Source: Phycisphaeraceae bacterium (GTDB lineage Bacteria; Planctomycetota; Phycisphaerae; Phycisphaerales; UBA1924). From it: 64,000 nucleotides of DNA. A program made the translations under genes and the position numbers. The notes under the pieces were generated by a model. That model was not told where the DNA came from and ran no database searches. It worked only from the letters and a program-made list of their open reading frames with translations. Positions 1-9,106 of the stretch are shown here, piece by piece; position 1 is the stretch's first letter, and every line of letters begins with the position of its first letter. Location of the stretch: positions 992,001-1,056,000 of the forward strand of contig JAHBXB010000001.1 in assembly GCA_019636655.1 (NCBI GenBank), read 5' to 3'.

Positions 1-1
1 G

Positions 2-1384
2 CCCAAGGAGGGCAACCCCACCGCGCTCGGGTCCGATCCGAATCTCGTCCGGCTTGTGCAGGTCTCCAACGGGTACGCCCGGGGCGAGTACAACCCTCTC
101 AACAGCACCGATCCGGTCAACTCGTCCCTTGCCGACGTCCTCGTGTTCGAGCGCCGCACCCCGCTGGGCGGCGGCGGTTACGCGGGCAACCTGCTGGTCG
201 CGGTGAACGACCGCGCCGATGCCGGCGTGCAGCAGCGGAGCGTGCAGACATCGTTCCCGCCGGGCACCCGCCTCCACGAACTCACTGGAGCCTGGAACGA
301 CCCGGTCGTCAATCCAGCGGCCCAGATCCCCGAGCTGCTGGTAACCGATGCGAACCGCCGCGTGCTCATCACCGTCCCGAACAACACTTCGACCGCCGGC
401 GCCCACTACCGCGGGTATGTCGCCTACGGCCCGTCGGCTCCCGCAGGAACCCTGACGATCCAGGGCGCCACGGCCGTGATCCCGCCGGATTCCGCCTCGG
501 TCCCGTCGTACTCCCGGCGGCTTACGCCGGTCGACGTCGTCACCGGCCCGTCCTTCAGCATCCTGTTGTCAACGACCAAGGCCGACCCATCGGACCCCAA
601 CTGGGACGACAACGCCTTGTTCCGTATCGACGGCGGATACGCCGACTACAACGGCAACGGCCAGATCGACTTCGGCGAGGGCGCGGGTGTCGCCGCGGGC
701 TACGAGCAGTTCCTGACTTTTAACCGACCGCTCTTCACCAACCCGACACTCCCCGGCGGCTCCTACATCCAGTCGATCAACGCGGCCGCTCTCGACGAGG
801 GGATGCACTATCTCTCCGTCATCGCGTTCCGCCACCGCTCCGATGGCGGCGCCCCGATCTACACGGACTTCCGCAAGGCAATCTACATCGATCGCTCCCC
901 CCCGCAGGTCTCCCTGGCCCTCCCCCCCGCGGGCGAACTGGCCTCAACAACTTACACATTCTCCGTCACCGCGGCCGACCGCGGCACCAACCGTGTCCAC
1001 ATCATCCTGGACCTGCCGCAGGGCAGCGACCCGTACCTTGCCGCGAACGCCGGCAACCAGGCCTCCCGCCCGGATCGGATGGAATACCGCCGCACGATCT
1101 CCGGCATGTCCCTGGGACCCCACACGGTGACGGTCGTTGCCTTCGAGCCCTCGGGCAACAAGTCGGCCCAGACCTACAACATCGACGTCGTCATCGGCAA
1201 CCGCGACGTGAACCGCGATGGGTTCGTCACGATCGACGACATGTGGGACTTCTTCACGCTCACGTCGTACGTCCCGCAGGCGGACCTCGACGCCGACGGC
1301 GACAACGACTCTCGCGACCTTCGGTTCCTTGAGTTGTTCTTCCGCGCCTCCGAGGCCGCGAACATGGTCGGTGGTCAGCGGTAG
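2..1384 (+). CDS. Alpha-amylase family (GH13) protein with C-terminal dockerin-like repeat, 5'-truncated by window edge
   Basis: The frame is open from the first bases, so only the last 460 residues are seen and the catalytic barrel lies outside the window. The first ~130 visible residues read like the C-terminal beta domain of secreted GH13 amylases (a LLVAVNDR stretch, then FPPGTRLHELTG, then GYVAYGPSAP). An Ig-like region follows. The last 60 residues hold two calcium-binding style loops (DVNRDGFVTIDD and DADGDNDSRD), i.e. a dockerin type I-like pair, which suggests surface or complex attachment. Starch degradation outside the cell is the likely role. The GH13 call is from remembered family motifs; the dockerin is seen directly. 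Confidence 0.7.
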   Translation, partial: PKEGNPTALGSDPNLVRLVQVSNGYARGEYNPLNSTDPVNSSLADVLVFERRTPLGGGGYAGNLLVAVNDRADAGVQQRSVQTSFPPGTRLHELTGAWNDPVVNPAAQIPELLVTDANRRVLITVPNNTSTAGAHYRGYVAYGPSAPAGTLTIQGATAVIPPDSASVPSYSRRLTPVDVVTGPSFSILLSTTKADPSDPNWDDNALFRIDGGYADYNGNGQIDFGEGAGVAAGYEQFLTFNRPLFTNPTLPGGSYIQSINAAALDEGMHYLSVIAFRHRSDGGAPIYTDFRKAIYIDRSPPQVSLALPPAGELASTTYTFSVTAADRGTNRVHIILDLPQGSDPYLAANAGNQASRPDRMEYRRTISGMSLGPHTVTVVAFEPSGNKSAQTYNIDVVIGNRDVNRDGFVTIDDMWDFFTLTSYVPQADLDADGDNDSRDLRFLELFFRASEAANMVGGQR

Positions 1385-1418
1385 GCCTCTGAAGTCATTT
1401 CCCCCCAGCGCAAAGAAA

Positions 1419-1446
1419 GAGGGTCGCACCCGAGAGCGCGACCCTC
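1419..1446 (-). terminator. Rho-independent terminator of the PEP-CTERM gene
   Basis: A perfect 9-bp stem GAGGGTCGC/GCGACCCTC with a 10-nt loop. Read on the minus strand it is followed at once by TTTCTTTG, so it fits termination of the gene ending at 1476. On the plus strand it lies 34 bases after the amylase stop but has no T-run there; it may still protect that mRNA end. Confidence 0.75.
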
Positions 1447-1475
1447 CATGCGTCCTGCGCGGTTTGGATCGAGGA

Positions 1476-2255
1476 TTACCGCCGGCGGCGGGCGACGAGC
1501 AGACCGCCGAGGCCCAGCAGCGCGGCCGCACCCGGGGTCGGGACTGTCGTGAAGCGGTCGTACGCCGAGTAGCCGCTGGCCGGTGGCGGGTCGAAGCCGA
1601 TGTTCGGACCGGCGTTGAACGCCTGGGCCGGGATCGACTCATTCGAGCCGTAGCCGGAATCAGCGATATACGCGACGAAGAAATCGATGTTGCCGCCGGG
1701 CAGCACGCCCAGCGTCGCCAGCGGGATCGCGTACTCGCGAACCGGCTGGGAGCCTCCGCCGTCAAAGGCCACGAAGTTCAGGTGGTTCGGCGTGTTGCCC
1801 GCGTTGAGTTCGAACATCACCGTGCCCCAGCTCGCAAAGACGAGCGAGAAGTCCGGGAGGATGCCCATGACATCATCGCCGCCGCCGTTGAGGTTCGACG
1901 AAGCGCGCCGGGCGCCGTCACCCTGATCGTCCATCTGGGCGTCGGTGAACCCACCCGCTCGGGTGTCGAGCATGATCGTGATCAGGTCGTTCATCGCACC
2001 GCCGGCATTGAACCCGATGTACAGGTTCGTCGCGTCGCTGTTCATGTACAGCGTGCCGCCGCCCACAGTACCGCCGAAACCGGACCCGCCGCCGGTGTAC
2101 GAGTACGCGTTTCCGGGGCCGTACTCATTGGGGGAGATCACCTGGTCAACCGTCGCGCCGCCCGGAGTCGTATCAACCCGGGTGTCCACCAACTGAGCCA
2201 TCGCGGGGCTTCCCGCGGCGACCAGCAACGCCAACACACACATTCCGCTTCTCAT
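1476..2255 (-). CDS. Secreted PEP-CTERM-like protein, unknown function
   Basis: 259 residues. The start at 2255 (MRSGM) is chosen because GGGAG lies a few bases upstream and it puts a signal peptide ending in AMAQ at the N-terminus; the frame stays open 24 codons further. The mature part is rich in Gly, Asn and Asp with a beta-sandwich feel (ANLYIGFNAGG-type segments). The C-terminus has PTPG, then a short hydrophobic helix (AALLGLGGLLVA) and an RRRR tail, the tripartite exosortase sorting signal, with PTPG in place of the usual PEP. No exosortase gene is in this window. The protein is probably exported and anchored or glycosylated by that system; substrate or role cannot be told. Confidence 0.75.
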   Translation of the reverse strand: MRSGMCVLALLVAAGSPAMAQLVDTRVDTTPGGATVDQVISPNEYGPGNAYSYTGGGSGFGGTVGGGTLYMNSDATNLYIGFNAGGAMNDLITIMLDTRAGGFTDAQMDDQGDGARRASSNLNGGGDDVMGILPDFSLVFASWGTVMFELNAGNTPNHLNFVAFDGGGSQPVREYAIPLATLGVLPGGNIDFFVAYIADSGYGSNESIPAQAFNAGPNIGFDPPPASGYSAYDRFTTVPTPGAAALLGLGGLLVARRRR

Positions 2256-2369
2256 CTCATCGCTCCCGGCGCCGTCGTGCAGCGCGCTATTCAAAGGCCG
2301 CCGGGCATCTCCGGACGGCTGAACCACGGATCATCGCGCGGTGGGTCTCTCTCTCCACCGTCAGGGCTA

Positions 2370-2397
2370 AGAATACAGGAATCTTCGCCCCTTGCAA
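2370..2397 (-). promoter_or_regulatory. Candidate sigma70-type promoter for the PEP-CTERM gene
   Basis: On the minus strand TTGCAA (2397-2392), 16-nt spacer, TATTCT (2375-2370). Both boxes match consensus at four of six places. It sits about 110 bases before the start at 2255, in the 272-bp gap between the divergent PEP-CTERM and esterase genes. Confidence 0.4.
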
Positions 2398-2527
2398 CCC
2401 TTTTCAGTCTACCCCGTCCAGATTGGTAACCTCACTCTCGCCCAGCATGGGAAAATAGGCGATCTGGCTGCGCACTCCCCCGCCTCCACTGTCCGGTATC
2501 CTCGCGTTCCACCCACGGAGACCTCCG

Positions 2528-3838
2528 TTGCGACACTTCCTGTCCGCACTGTCCCTTTCGCTGGCACTCACCCTCTCGCCATCCCCCGGCCTGGCCACAG
2601 CGGGAGATTCCGGCCAGCCACGCATGGTCCAACCCGAGTCGCTGGAACAGGGATTCATCCTCGTCGTCACCGACAAGCCCAACATCGCCACCTCGGACGC
2701 CCCGATCTACATCGCGTCATCGCACAACGGCTGGAACCCGGGTGATCCGGCCCAGCGGTTGACTCCCCGCTCTGATCGCCGCTGGCAGATCGTCTTCCCC
2801 AAACCCGTGCTGGACTCCCGGATCGCGTTCAAGTTCACCCGCGGGTCGTGGGAGTCCGTAGAGACTGCCGCCGAGTTCAAGGACATCGAGAACCGGACCC
2901 TCCCCTTGATCGACGCCTCAACCCTTAAGCCCGGTGAGCCGCCGATCATCGAACTGACTGTCGAAGCCTGGCGGGATCAGCAGTCACCGGATGCATCCGC
3001 CCTCGCTGCGAACCCCTACCGTGAGATCAAGATCGCGCCGGGCGGGTCGCTCCGCCGGCTCGCCGTCGTCAGCGGAGGCGCGTCGGCCTCGCTCGCCCGC
3101 GATGCGCTGATCTGGCTCCCGCCCGGGTACAACGCCCCGGAGAACGCCTCGCGCCGATACCCCGTCCTGTACCTCCAGGACGGCCAGAACCTCTTTGAGA
3201 AGCTCCCGGCGGTCCCAGGCGAGTGGGAAGTCGATGAGACCGCCGCCCGCCTGATCGCCCAGAAGAAGATCGAGCCGCTGATCATCGTCGGCATCCCGCA
3301 TGCCGGAACCGCCCGTGCCGTCGAGTACACGCCGGCCCCGGTCATCGACGGCGTCGAAGCCCGCGCCGACGCCTACCTCGAGTTCCTCACCCGCGAGGTC
3401 CTGCCACGCGTCAACCGGGCGTTCCGCACACAGACCGGTCCGGAGCACACGGGCATCGGCGGGTCATCCCTGGGCGGAACCTTCGCCGTATACGCCGCGC
3501 TCAAGCGTCCCGACCTCTTCGGCAAAGTCCTCGCCGAGAGCCCGGCGGTCCTGGACCGCAAGGGCGGCATGGTGATGCAGCTCTTCCGAGACTCCAGCCA
3601 GTGGCCCTCGCGCCTGTACATCGGGATGGGAGGCAAGGAGGCAGGCGATAACGTCGCCCCCAGCGCCAACGACGGGTACGTCAAGACTGCCCGTGACCTC
3701 GACCAACTCGCCAAGTCCAAGGGCGTGCCGGACACGGGCCGCCGACTGATCGTCGATCCCGATGCGACGCACACCGAATCGGCATGGGCCAAGCGGCTCC
3801 CCGCGGCGCTGGAGTTTTTGTTCCCCGCAAACCCCTGA
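2528..3838 (+). CDS. Secreted esterase (enterochelin esterase / putative esterase family) with N-terminal starch-binding-like domain
   Basis: 436 residues from a TTG start preceded by ACGGAG. A signal peptide covers residues 1-25. Residues ~40-145 resemble a CBM20/E-set-like beta domain (a SSHNGWNPGD segment). From ~170 on it is an alpha/beta hydrolase of the Fes/putative-esterase family: LYLQDGQNLF, then the nucleophile elbow GGSSLGG near residue 313, and a late His in DATHTES near 414. It likely hydrolyses an ester bond in an exported or polysaccharide-linked substrate. Nearness to the amylase end suggests carbohydrate use, but the substrate is not determined. Its stop lies 3 bp from the convergent ATPase gene. 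Confidence 0.8.
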   Translation: MRHFLSALSLSLALTLSPSPGLATAGDSGQPRMVQPESLEQGFILVVTDKPNIATSDAPIYIASSHNGWNPGDPAQRLTPRSDRRWQIVFPKPVLDSRIAFKFTRGSWESVETAAEFKDIENRTLPLIDASTLKPGEPPIIELTVEAWRDQQSPDASALAANPYREIKIAPGGSLRRLAVVSGGASASLARDALIWLPPGYNAPENASRRYPVLYLQDGQNLFEKLPAVPGEWEVDETAARLIAQKKIEPLIIVGIPHAGTARAVEYTPAPVIDGVEARADAYLEFLTREVLPRVNRAFRTQTGPEHTGIGGSSLGGTFAVYAALKRPDLFGKVLAESPAVLDRKGGMVMQLFRDSSQWPSRLYIGMGGKEAGDNVAPSANDGYVKTARDLDQLAKSKGVPDTGRRLIVDPDATHTESAWAKRLPAALEFLFPANP

Positions 3839-3841
3839 GCA

Positions 3842-5473
3842 TCACCGCGCAGCGGTCCCACGCGGCTGCTCCATCGTCGCCAGGCGGAGGATGTTGGCCT
3901 GCGTCATGTCCTCCCCCCGGAGTTCGCCGGTCAGCCGACCATCGCACAGGACAACAATGCGGTCTGACAAGGCAAGGAGTTCAGGCATCTCGCTCGACAC
4001 GAGCAGAATGGCCGCCCCCTCCTCCGCTGCCTGCCGCACCAGCCTGTAGATCTCGATCTTGGTCCCGACGTCGATCCCGCGCGTCGGCTCATCCAGCAGC
4101 AGCACCCGCGTCCCCTTGCCCATCCAGCGGGCGATGAGGAGCTTCTGCTGGTTCCCACCGCTGAGTTCGCCCGGCCGGCTCCTGGGTGACGCCGCCTTCA
4201 CACGGAGCGCCTCCAGCCGATCGGCCACGTGGACCCGCTCGGCGCTCAGGCTGCGGAATCCCAGCGCATGGGCGAGTCGCCCCATCACCGGCATGGTGAT
4301 GTTCTCATCCGCCCCCAGCTCGAAGAACAGCCCCTGGAGCTTCCGATCCTCCGGGACATACCCGACACCCGCCCGGATCGCCGACCTGGGCGACGCCAGA
4401 TCGATCTCCTGCCCGGCGACCCGCACCGTCCCCCTCGCCGCGTGGTCCAGCCCGAAGACCGCGTCCAGCAACTCGCTGCGCCCCGCCCCCACCAGCCCGC
4501 CGACCCCGACAATCTCCCCCGCCCGGACGTCCAGTGACACCCCGTGCAGTTTGCCCCGGGACTGGATCCGCCGAACTTCCAGCAACGGCGGCGACTGGCC
4601 CGGCGTGTGACCATCGGCGGCCGGCCCCAGCATCGCACGGCCGGCGGCCCGATCCGGATCCGCACCCGAATCCGCGCCGCCCCTCCGCACCGGCATTTCG
4701 ATGCGCCGGCCGATCATCTGCTCGACCAGCGTCGCCTCGTCCAGCGAGCCCACATCGCTGGTCGCCACGTACCGCCCGTCGCGGAGCACCGTCACGCGGT
4801 CGCAGACCTCAAAGATCTCCGCCATCCGGTGCGAGACATACAGGATCGTGATCCCCTCCCTGGCCAGTTGGCGGACAATCTTCAGCAGCCGATCCACCTC
4901 GGCGATTGCCAGCGAACTGGTCGGTTCGTCAAAGACGATCACCCGCGCGCTCTCGGCCGTCTTCCCATCACCCCCGCCGGCCGCGGGGCCCCCGGTCCGG
5001 TCATCCAGGGAACTGGCGATCTGAACGATCTGCCGGTGACCCGGCGGCAGCGATCCCAGCGGAGCCTCGACGTCGATTGCCGGCTCCAGCCGCAGCAGCA
5101 GCCGCTCCGCCCGCGCGTTCATCGCGCGCCGGTCCACCAGCCCCAGCCGGCCCGTGGGCAAGTCGTGCAGGCACAGGTTCTCCGCTACGCTCAGGTTCGG
5201 GCACTGCGCCAGTTCCTGGTGCACGATCCGGACGCCGGCGCGGAACGCCTCGTCGATCGACCCCGGCCGCAGCGACCGCCCGCCGATCATCACCGTCCCG
5301 TCATCGGGCCGGTGCAGCCCGGCGATCACCTTCCCGAGCGTGCTCTTGCCCGCGCCGTTCTCTCCCATGAGCGCGTGGACCTCGCCGGCGCGGAACGACG
5401 CGGAGACATCGTCGAGCGCCACCGTGGGCCCGAACCGCTTCGTGATGTTGCGCACCACCAGCAGATCGCTCAT
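3842..5473 (-). CDS. Sugar ABC importer ATPase with two nucleotide-binding domains (RbsA/MglA type)
   Basis: 543 residues. The first domain has Walker A GENGAGKST near residue 38, an unusual LPPGHRQIVQIA signature and VIFDEPTSSL as Walker B. A Gly/Asp-rich insert of about 20 residues precedes that Walker B. The second domain has a degenerate Walker A (GGLVGAGRSE) but a full LSGGNQQK signature and VLLLDEPTRG. This asymmetric pair is typical of CUT2 sugar importers, where it drives the membrane permease. It is the last gene of a three-gene operon after the permease and binding protein. The sugar is unknown; ribose, galactose or xylose types share this layout. Confidence 0.92.
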   Translation of the reverse strand: MSDLLVVRNITKRFGPTVALDDVSASFRAGEVHALMGENGAGKSTLGKVIAGLHRPDDGTVMIGGRSLRPGSIDEAFRAGVRIVHQELAQCPNLSVAENLCLHDLPTGRLGLVDRRAMNARAERLLLRLEPAIDVEAPLGSLPPGHRQIVQIASSLDDRTGGPAAGGGDGKTAESARVIVFDEPTSSLAIAEVDRLLKIVRQLAREGITILYVSHRMAEIFEVCDRVTVLRDGRYVATSDVGSLDEATLVEQMIGRRIEMPVRRGGADSGADPDRAAGRAMLGPAADGHTPGQSPPLLEVRRIQSRGKLHGVSLDVRAGEIVGVGGLVGAGRSELLDAVFGLDHAARGTVRVAGQEIDLASPRSAIRAGVGYVPEDRKLQGLFFELGADENITMPVMGRLAHALGFRSLSAERVHVADRLEALRVKAASPRSRPGELSGGNQQKLLIARWMGKGTRVLLLDEPTRGIDVGTKIEIYRLVRQAAEEGAAILLVSSEMPELLALSDRIVVLCDGRLTGELRGEDMTQANILRLATMEQPRGTAAR

Positions 5474-5487
5474 GAGGCCGCCGCTCC

Positions 5488-5506
5488 TGGCGCCGCCGTG
5501 GCGCCA
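5488..5506 (-). other. Intercistronic hairpin between binding-protein and ATPase genes
   Basis: Perfect 7-bp stem TGGCGCC/GGCGCCA with a 5-nt loop, lying in the 46-bp gap. It has no T-run, so it is not a classical terminator. Such 3' hairpins after binding-protein genes often stabilise that part of the mRNA and raise binding protein over ATPase levels; that role here is inference. Confidence 0.5.
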
Positions 5507-5519
5507 CCGGGATCGCCCG

Positions 5520-6527
5520 TTACTTCTTCTTGCCCAGCCACTTGTCCCAGTTCTTGCCGTATTCGTCGGCGTTCGCGGCCGTCACGGGCACCAGGTCGGC
5601 CTTGACGATCGGGCTCGACGGCTCCTTCTTGTTCGCGATCTTGTCCATCAGCAGCTCGACCGATTCGTACCCCCACTCGTACACCTTCTGCCCCAGCAAC
5701 ACCTCGACGTCGCCGCTCTTGACGTACGCCAAGCACTGCGGGAGCGCATCGACGCTGACCACCTTCGCCTTGCCACGCACCTTGTCCAGCGCGTTCTCCG
5801 TGTACAGCGGCCAGCCGCCGACGAACGCCCACCCGGTGATCTGCGGGTTGGCCCCCTGCACCTGCTCGATCTTCGCCACCGCGTCCTGCGCCGTCTCCCC
5901 GTGGTAGTAGGTGTCCAGCACCTTGATATCCGGGAACTTCGCCATCCCCTCCTTCACGCCCTTTACGCGGGCCTGAAGGTTCGGCGCATTCTGGTTCCCC
6001 GCGAGGATCGCCACCACCCCCTTGCCGCCCATCGCCTTCGCGAGTTCCGCGGCCACCTGCCGGCCGCATGCCTCATCGTCCGTGCCGTAGTAGGCGAAAC
6101 GCTTGCTCCGCGGCGCATCGCTGTCGAAGCACACCACGGGCACCCCCTTGTCGACCGCCGCGTCGATGGCCATCGTCGCGATGTTCGCATCCGAGCAGGA
6201 GATCGCCACCCCATCGACCCCGGACGCCACCAGTTGCTCCAGCTTCTCGGCCTGCTTCTGGCCGTCTTCGCTCACGGGCGTCTGCCAGTCGATCTTGATC
6301 GTGACTCCCATCTTCTCGCCCAACTCCCGGGCCGCGTCTTCGGCGCCCGTTCTGGCGGCGAGGAACACCGGGTTGCTCTGGCTCTTGGCGATCAGGCCGA
6401 GCACGTAGGTCTTTTTCTTCGGAGCGCTGCCCGGCTGGGCCGCCATGGCGCCCATCGCCACGAACGCCGCCGCCGCCACCGCCGCAAGCCCCGCCGCCAG
6501 CCCGCCTCGCCACAATGTCCGTGTCAT
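5520..6527 (-). CDS. Sugar ABC importer periplasmic binding protein (RbsB type)
   Basis: 335 residues, starting at an ATG with GAGGAG 8 bases upstream. A signal peptide (about 28 residues, Ala-rich) is followed by a lysine-containing linker and a two-lobed Peripla_BP_4 fold: VLGLIAKSQSNPVF at the start of lobe one, GVDGVAISCSDAN, VPVVCFDSDAP, and the hinge region near GGWPLY. It captures a sugar in the periplasm and hands it to the permease encoded upstream. Sugar identity cannot be read from the sequence. Confidence 0.92.
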   Translation of the reverse strand: MTRTLWRGGLAAGLAAVAAAAFVAMGAMAAQPGSAPKKKTYVLGLIAKSQSNPVFLAARTGAEDAARELGEKMGVTIKIDWQTPVSEDGQKQAEKLEQLVASGVDGVAISCSDANIATMAIDAAVDKGVPVVCFDSDAPRSKRFAYYGTDDEACGRQVAAELAKAMGGKGVVAILAGNQNAPNLQARVKGVKEGMAKFPDIKVLDTYYHGETAQDAVAKIEQVQGANPQITGWAFVGGWPLYTENALDKVRGKAKVVSVDALPQCLAYVKSGDVEVLLGQKVYEWGYESVELLMDKIANKKEPSSPIVKADLVPVTAANADEYGKNWDKWLGKKK

Positions 6528-6575
6528 GCCATGCTCCTCTATGGGTCCGGGTTCGCCGGCCCGCCAATTTCGAGT

Positions 6576-7682
6576 CTACCGCCCGCCCGACAGCCGGTGC
6601 TTGGTCTGGTCGACGACGACGGCTAGGACAATCGCCATCCCGATCACAATATTCGTGTAGTTGGAATCGATGCCCAGGACGACGATGCCGTTGTCGATGA
6701 GCTGGATCACCAGCGCCCCGAGCATCGCCCCGATCGCCGACCCGCGCCCCCCGCTGAGCGACGCCCCCCCCACCACCGCGGCGGCGATCACGCTCAGTTC
6801 ATACCCCGTGCCGGCGTTCGATGCGGCGGTGCCGTAGTACCCCAACAGCATCGCCGCGCTCAGCCCCGCCAGCGCCCCGCAGATCGTGAACAGCGCCACC
6901 TTCACCGCACCGACGGAGACCCCGGCGTACTTCGCGGCGGTCTCGTTCCCGCCGATGGCGAAGGTCCAGCGGCCGAACGTCGTCCGCGTGAGCACCGCCG
7001 CACCACAGAGAGCGACGACGACCATCACCAGCATCGGAACCGGGTTTACACCCCAGAGCGTCGCCTTGAACCCGTGGGTGGTGTACGAGATCGGGAACTC
7101 GCTGATCGATTGCCCCTTCGTGAGCACGAAGGCGATGCCGCGGTACACGGCCATCCCGCCCAGGGTGATGATGAACGGGTGCACCCGCAGGCCGACGGTG
7201 GCCAGCCCGTTCACAACCCCGCACAGCGCCCCCGCCCCGCAGCAGACCGCCACGCCGAGGGGAATCGCTACCCACCCGCTCACCCCGGGCCCACCACCGC
7301 CGCCGCCCCCGCCCGACGATTCCAGCCACTTGAGGACCGTGGCCCCGACCACCGCGGCCAGCGCGTACATCGAGCCCACGGACAAGTCGATGCCACCCAT
7401 GATGATGACGCCGGCCATCCCCACGGCCATGACCGCGATGAAACTCGAGTCCTTGGCGATGCCGACCAGGTTGTCCTTGTTCAGGAACTTGTTGACCTGA
7501 TAGGTCTCACCGGTCTCGCGGTCACGCCGCTCAATGCTCCCGGACGTGAACGTCAACCCCAGCACCATGAGGGCGATGACGACGACGAGGCCGAACTCCT
7601 GCGCGCCGAGCACCACCCTGAAGAAACCCCGGCCGTTGCCGCCCGCGCTGTCGATCGCTCGGTTCGCCACACTCGCTCCCAT
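6576..7682 (-). CDS. Sugar ABC importer permease (RbsC/BPD_transp_2 type)
   Basis: 368 residues and highly hydrophobic, with about nine membrane spans. The family core GGIDLSVGSMYALAA lies near residue 110, and GGASLSGGRGSAIGA is the conserved cytoplasmic loop. Two oddities: an extra periplasmic segment near residues 45-85 (GSIERRDRETGETYQ region) and a run of eight glycines near 125-132. It forms the membrane channel of the importer and is the first gene of the operon; 48 bp separate it from the binding-protein gene. The Shine-Dalgarno sequence is weak. Confidence 0.9.
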   Translation of the reverse strand: MGASVANRAIDSAGGNGRGFFRVVLGAQEFGLVVVIALMVLGLTFTSGSIERRDRETGETYQVNKFLNKDNLVGIAKDSSFIAVMAVGMAGVIIMGGIDLSVGSMYALAAVVGATVLKWLESSGGGGGGGGPGVSGWVAIPLGVAVCCGAGALCGVVNGLATVGLRVHPFIITLGGMAVYRGIAFVLTKGQSISEFPISYTTHGFKATLWGVNPVPMLVMVVVALCGAAVLTRTTFGRWTFAIGGNETAAKYAGVSVGAVKVALFTICGALAGLSAAMLLGYYGTAASNAGTGYELSVIAAAVVGGASLSGGRGSAIGAMLGALVIQLIDNGIVVLGIDSNYTNIVIGMAIVLAVVVDQTKHRLSGGR

Positions 7683-7728
7683 AGGGGATGCGGATCATAA
7701 TCGAATTTAGCCCCTCCCTGCCTCGGTC

Positions 7729-8694
7729 CTAGTCGTGCGTCTGTAAGCGGTCGCTGCGAAAAGGATCGAGGATATTCACGTTCTGCGGATTCGTGTTTCC
7801 CCCGGTAAAGAACGAGGCCGCTGCGCTGCCTCGGACCATTGTCGCATGCCCATCGGTAAAGGCGTAGTTACCGCCGTCAGTGCCGTGGTTGTCCTCCTTC
7901 GAGAACATATTCGTCTGGGGCCGGACCCCCGCGGCGATCGCGTCGCCAGCATCGCCCCACCACGCCCTTGTGCCGACGTCGCAGCAGTTGGCCTCATCAC
8001 CCCACAGCGGCGCCGGTCCGACCAGGGCCGGGTCATCCAGTTTGAACCCGGCGATGTAGAGGTAACTGATGTTGTAACTCACCACCTCCTCAACCGACTT
8101 GGGCGCTCGCGGCTGTTTCGGCTTACCGGTCGTGTACGCTCTGGAGCCCGGCGCCACAGATGGACTCCAATAGATGTCCAGCCTGTCCGACGGACACACA
8201 AGAGCTCCGAATCCCTCGAGGTACCCCTCCATGATGGGTGTTGATACCGGCGGGGTGGTCAGGTAGAACCCTGCGATCCATCCCGGATCCTGAGTGGTCG
8301 AGTCGGTCGCAGCGCCGTCACCAAGTTGCCGCAGGCTGAACATGCCGGCGACACCGCCATGGAGTTGCTGGTTCGAGTATGGCCAGGCCGCCACCTGCGC
8401 CGCGGAGAGCCCGCCCGGCGTCGCCGGCACCGGCTTGACCGGGTACCACTCCCGCTGGTCATTCGCGTAGTAGTTCATCGAGAGCGACATCTGCCGGCAG
8501 TTACTCAAGCAGACCGTGCGGCGCGAACTCTCCCGGGCGCCAGCCAGCGCGGGAAGGAGAATGGCAACCAGCAGCGCGATGATCGCGATCACCACGAGCA
8601 GTTCAATCAGCGTAAACCCGCCTCGATCCTGAGTCGTGCGCGATGGGCCATCCGGCTGCGTGGTGCTTGACATGGTCTTCATCCCGTTCTTCAT
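7729..8694 (-). CDS. Type II secretion-like pseudopilin with H-x9-DG C-terminus (orphan)
   Basis: 321 residues. A long leader (about 25 residues) precedes the prepilin peptidase site [20 protein letters not shown], with Gly before the cut and Glu at position 5. The C-terminal segment [17 protein letters not shown] is the H-x9-DG motif of a very large planctomycete pseudopilin family (DUF1559-like). The middle has several Cys pairs, including an NCCDVG motif. No secretion machinery genes flank it. Three possible ATGs lie within the first eight codons and none has a clear ribosome site, so the exact start is uncertain. Its specific role is unknown. Confidence 0.88.
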   Translation of the reverse strand: MKNGMKTMSSTTQPDGPSRTTQDRGGFTLIELLVVIAIIALLVAILLPALAGARESSRRTVCLSNCRQMSLSMNYYANDQREWYPVKPVPATPGGLSAAQVAAWPYSNQQLHGGVAGMFSLRQLGDGAATDSTTQDPGWIAGFYLTTPPVSTPIMEGYLEGFGALVCPSDRLDIYWSPSVAPGSRAYTTGKPKQPRAPKSVEEVVSYNISYLYIAGFKLDDPALVGPAPLWGDEANCCDVGTRAWWGDAGDAIAAGVRPQTNMFSKEDNHGTDGGNYAFTDGHATMVRGSAAASFFTGGNTNPQNVNILDPFRSDRLQTHD

Positions 8695-8961
8695 GCGGCT
8701 GAAACCGCGTACAGCCTTGCCGGTCGAATGCCGGCCCCCCTCGACTCACTGCGGAAATCCAGAATACCAAATGGAGCCCGTCAGAAACACCGTGGCGCCG
8801 CGAATACGCGCCCGCGTCGGAATCCCCGTTATACCGTCTGTACGGCCCGTCAGCAGGTCTGGACGCACAGAATCATGCAACTTGTCGCCTGGCCGGGGCA
8901 CCGCCGCATTCAACACTGAACCATCCGAATACCTGACACCAACCCCACGAATCCCGTCTGA

Positions 8962-8975
8962 AACCGATTTCGGTT
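8962..8975. promoter_or_regulatory. Inverted repeat AACCGA-TT-TCGGTT, possible operator
   Basis: Six-base perfect arms around a 2-base centre. The spacing is too tight for an RNA hairpin and fits a dimeric DNA-binding protein better. No matching regulator is next to it. Confidence 0.3.
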
Positions 8976-9011
8976 CGAGCGACTTTTTTGTGGAAGTTTC
9001 CGCCCATTGCG

Positions 9012-9058
9012 GTACGCTAGGAACTTTGATGAGTCCCTAAAGCAGGGATTCTACGTAC
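9012..9058 (+). other. Foldable 5' leader segment upstream of the dockerin protein gene
   Basis: An outer helix GTACGCTAG (9012-9020) with CTACGTAC (9051-9058), one bulged base, encloses an inner hairpin GAGTCCCT (9031-9038) / AGGGATTC (9044-9051) with loop AAAGC and one G-U pair. The two helices compete for base 9051. It ends 49 bases before the chosen ATG at 9107. No known riboswitch class is recognised. Confidence 0.35.
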
Positions 9059-9106
9059 AAATACCTGATGAACGCCCGCGATATGGGCTGCACAAGGAGT
9101 TTCCGG

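Larger units (their letters stand above)
8695..9106. other. 412-bp intergenic region with inverted repeat and structured leader
   Basis: No gene is supported here. It separates the divergent pseudopilin and dockerin-protein genes, so it must hold both promoters. I see an inverted repeat at 8962-8975, a T-run at 8983-8988 and a foldable stretch at 9012-9058. The part 8700-8950 shows nothing I can name. Confidence 0.5.

Noticed and set aside
7683-7728. TATGAT on the minus strand as -10 box for the sugar importer operon
   Set aside because: It is only about 12 bases from the start codon and has no -35 partner (GGCAGG at the right distance).
9028-9060. TGATGAGTCC resembling a hammerhead ribozyme core
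   Set aside because: The required GAAA after stem II is missing (the sequence reads GGGATTCTACG), and stems I and III cannot be drawn.
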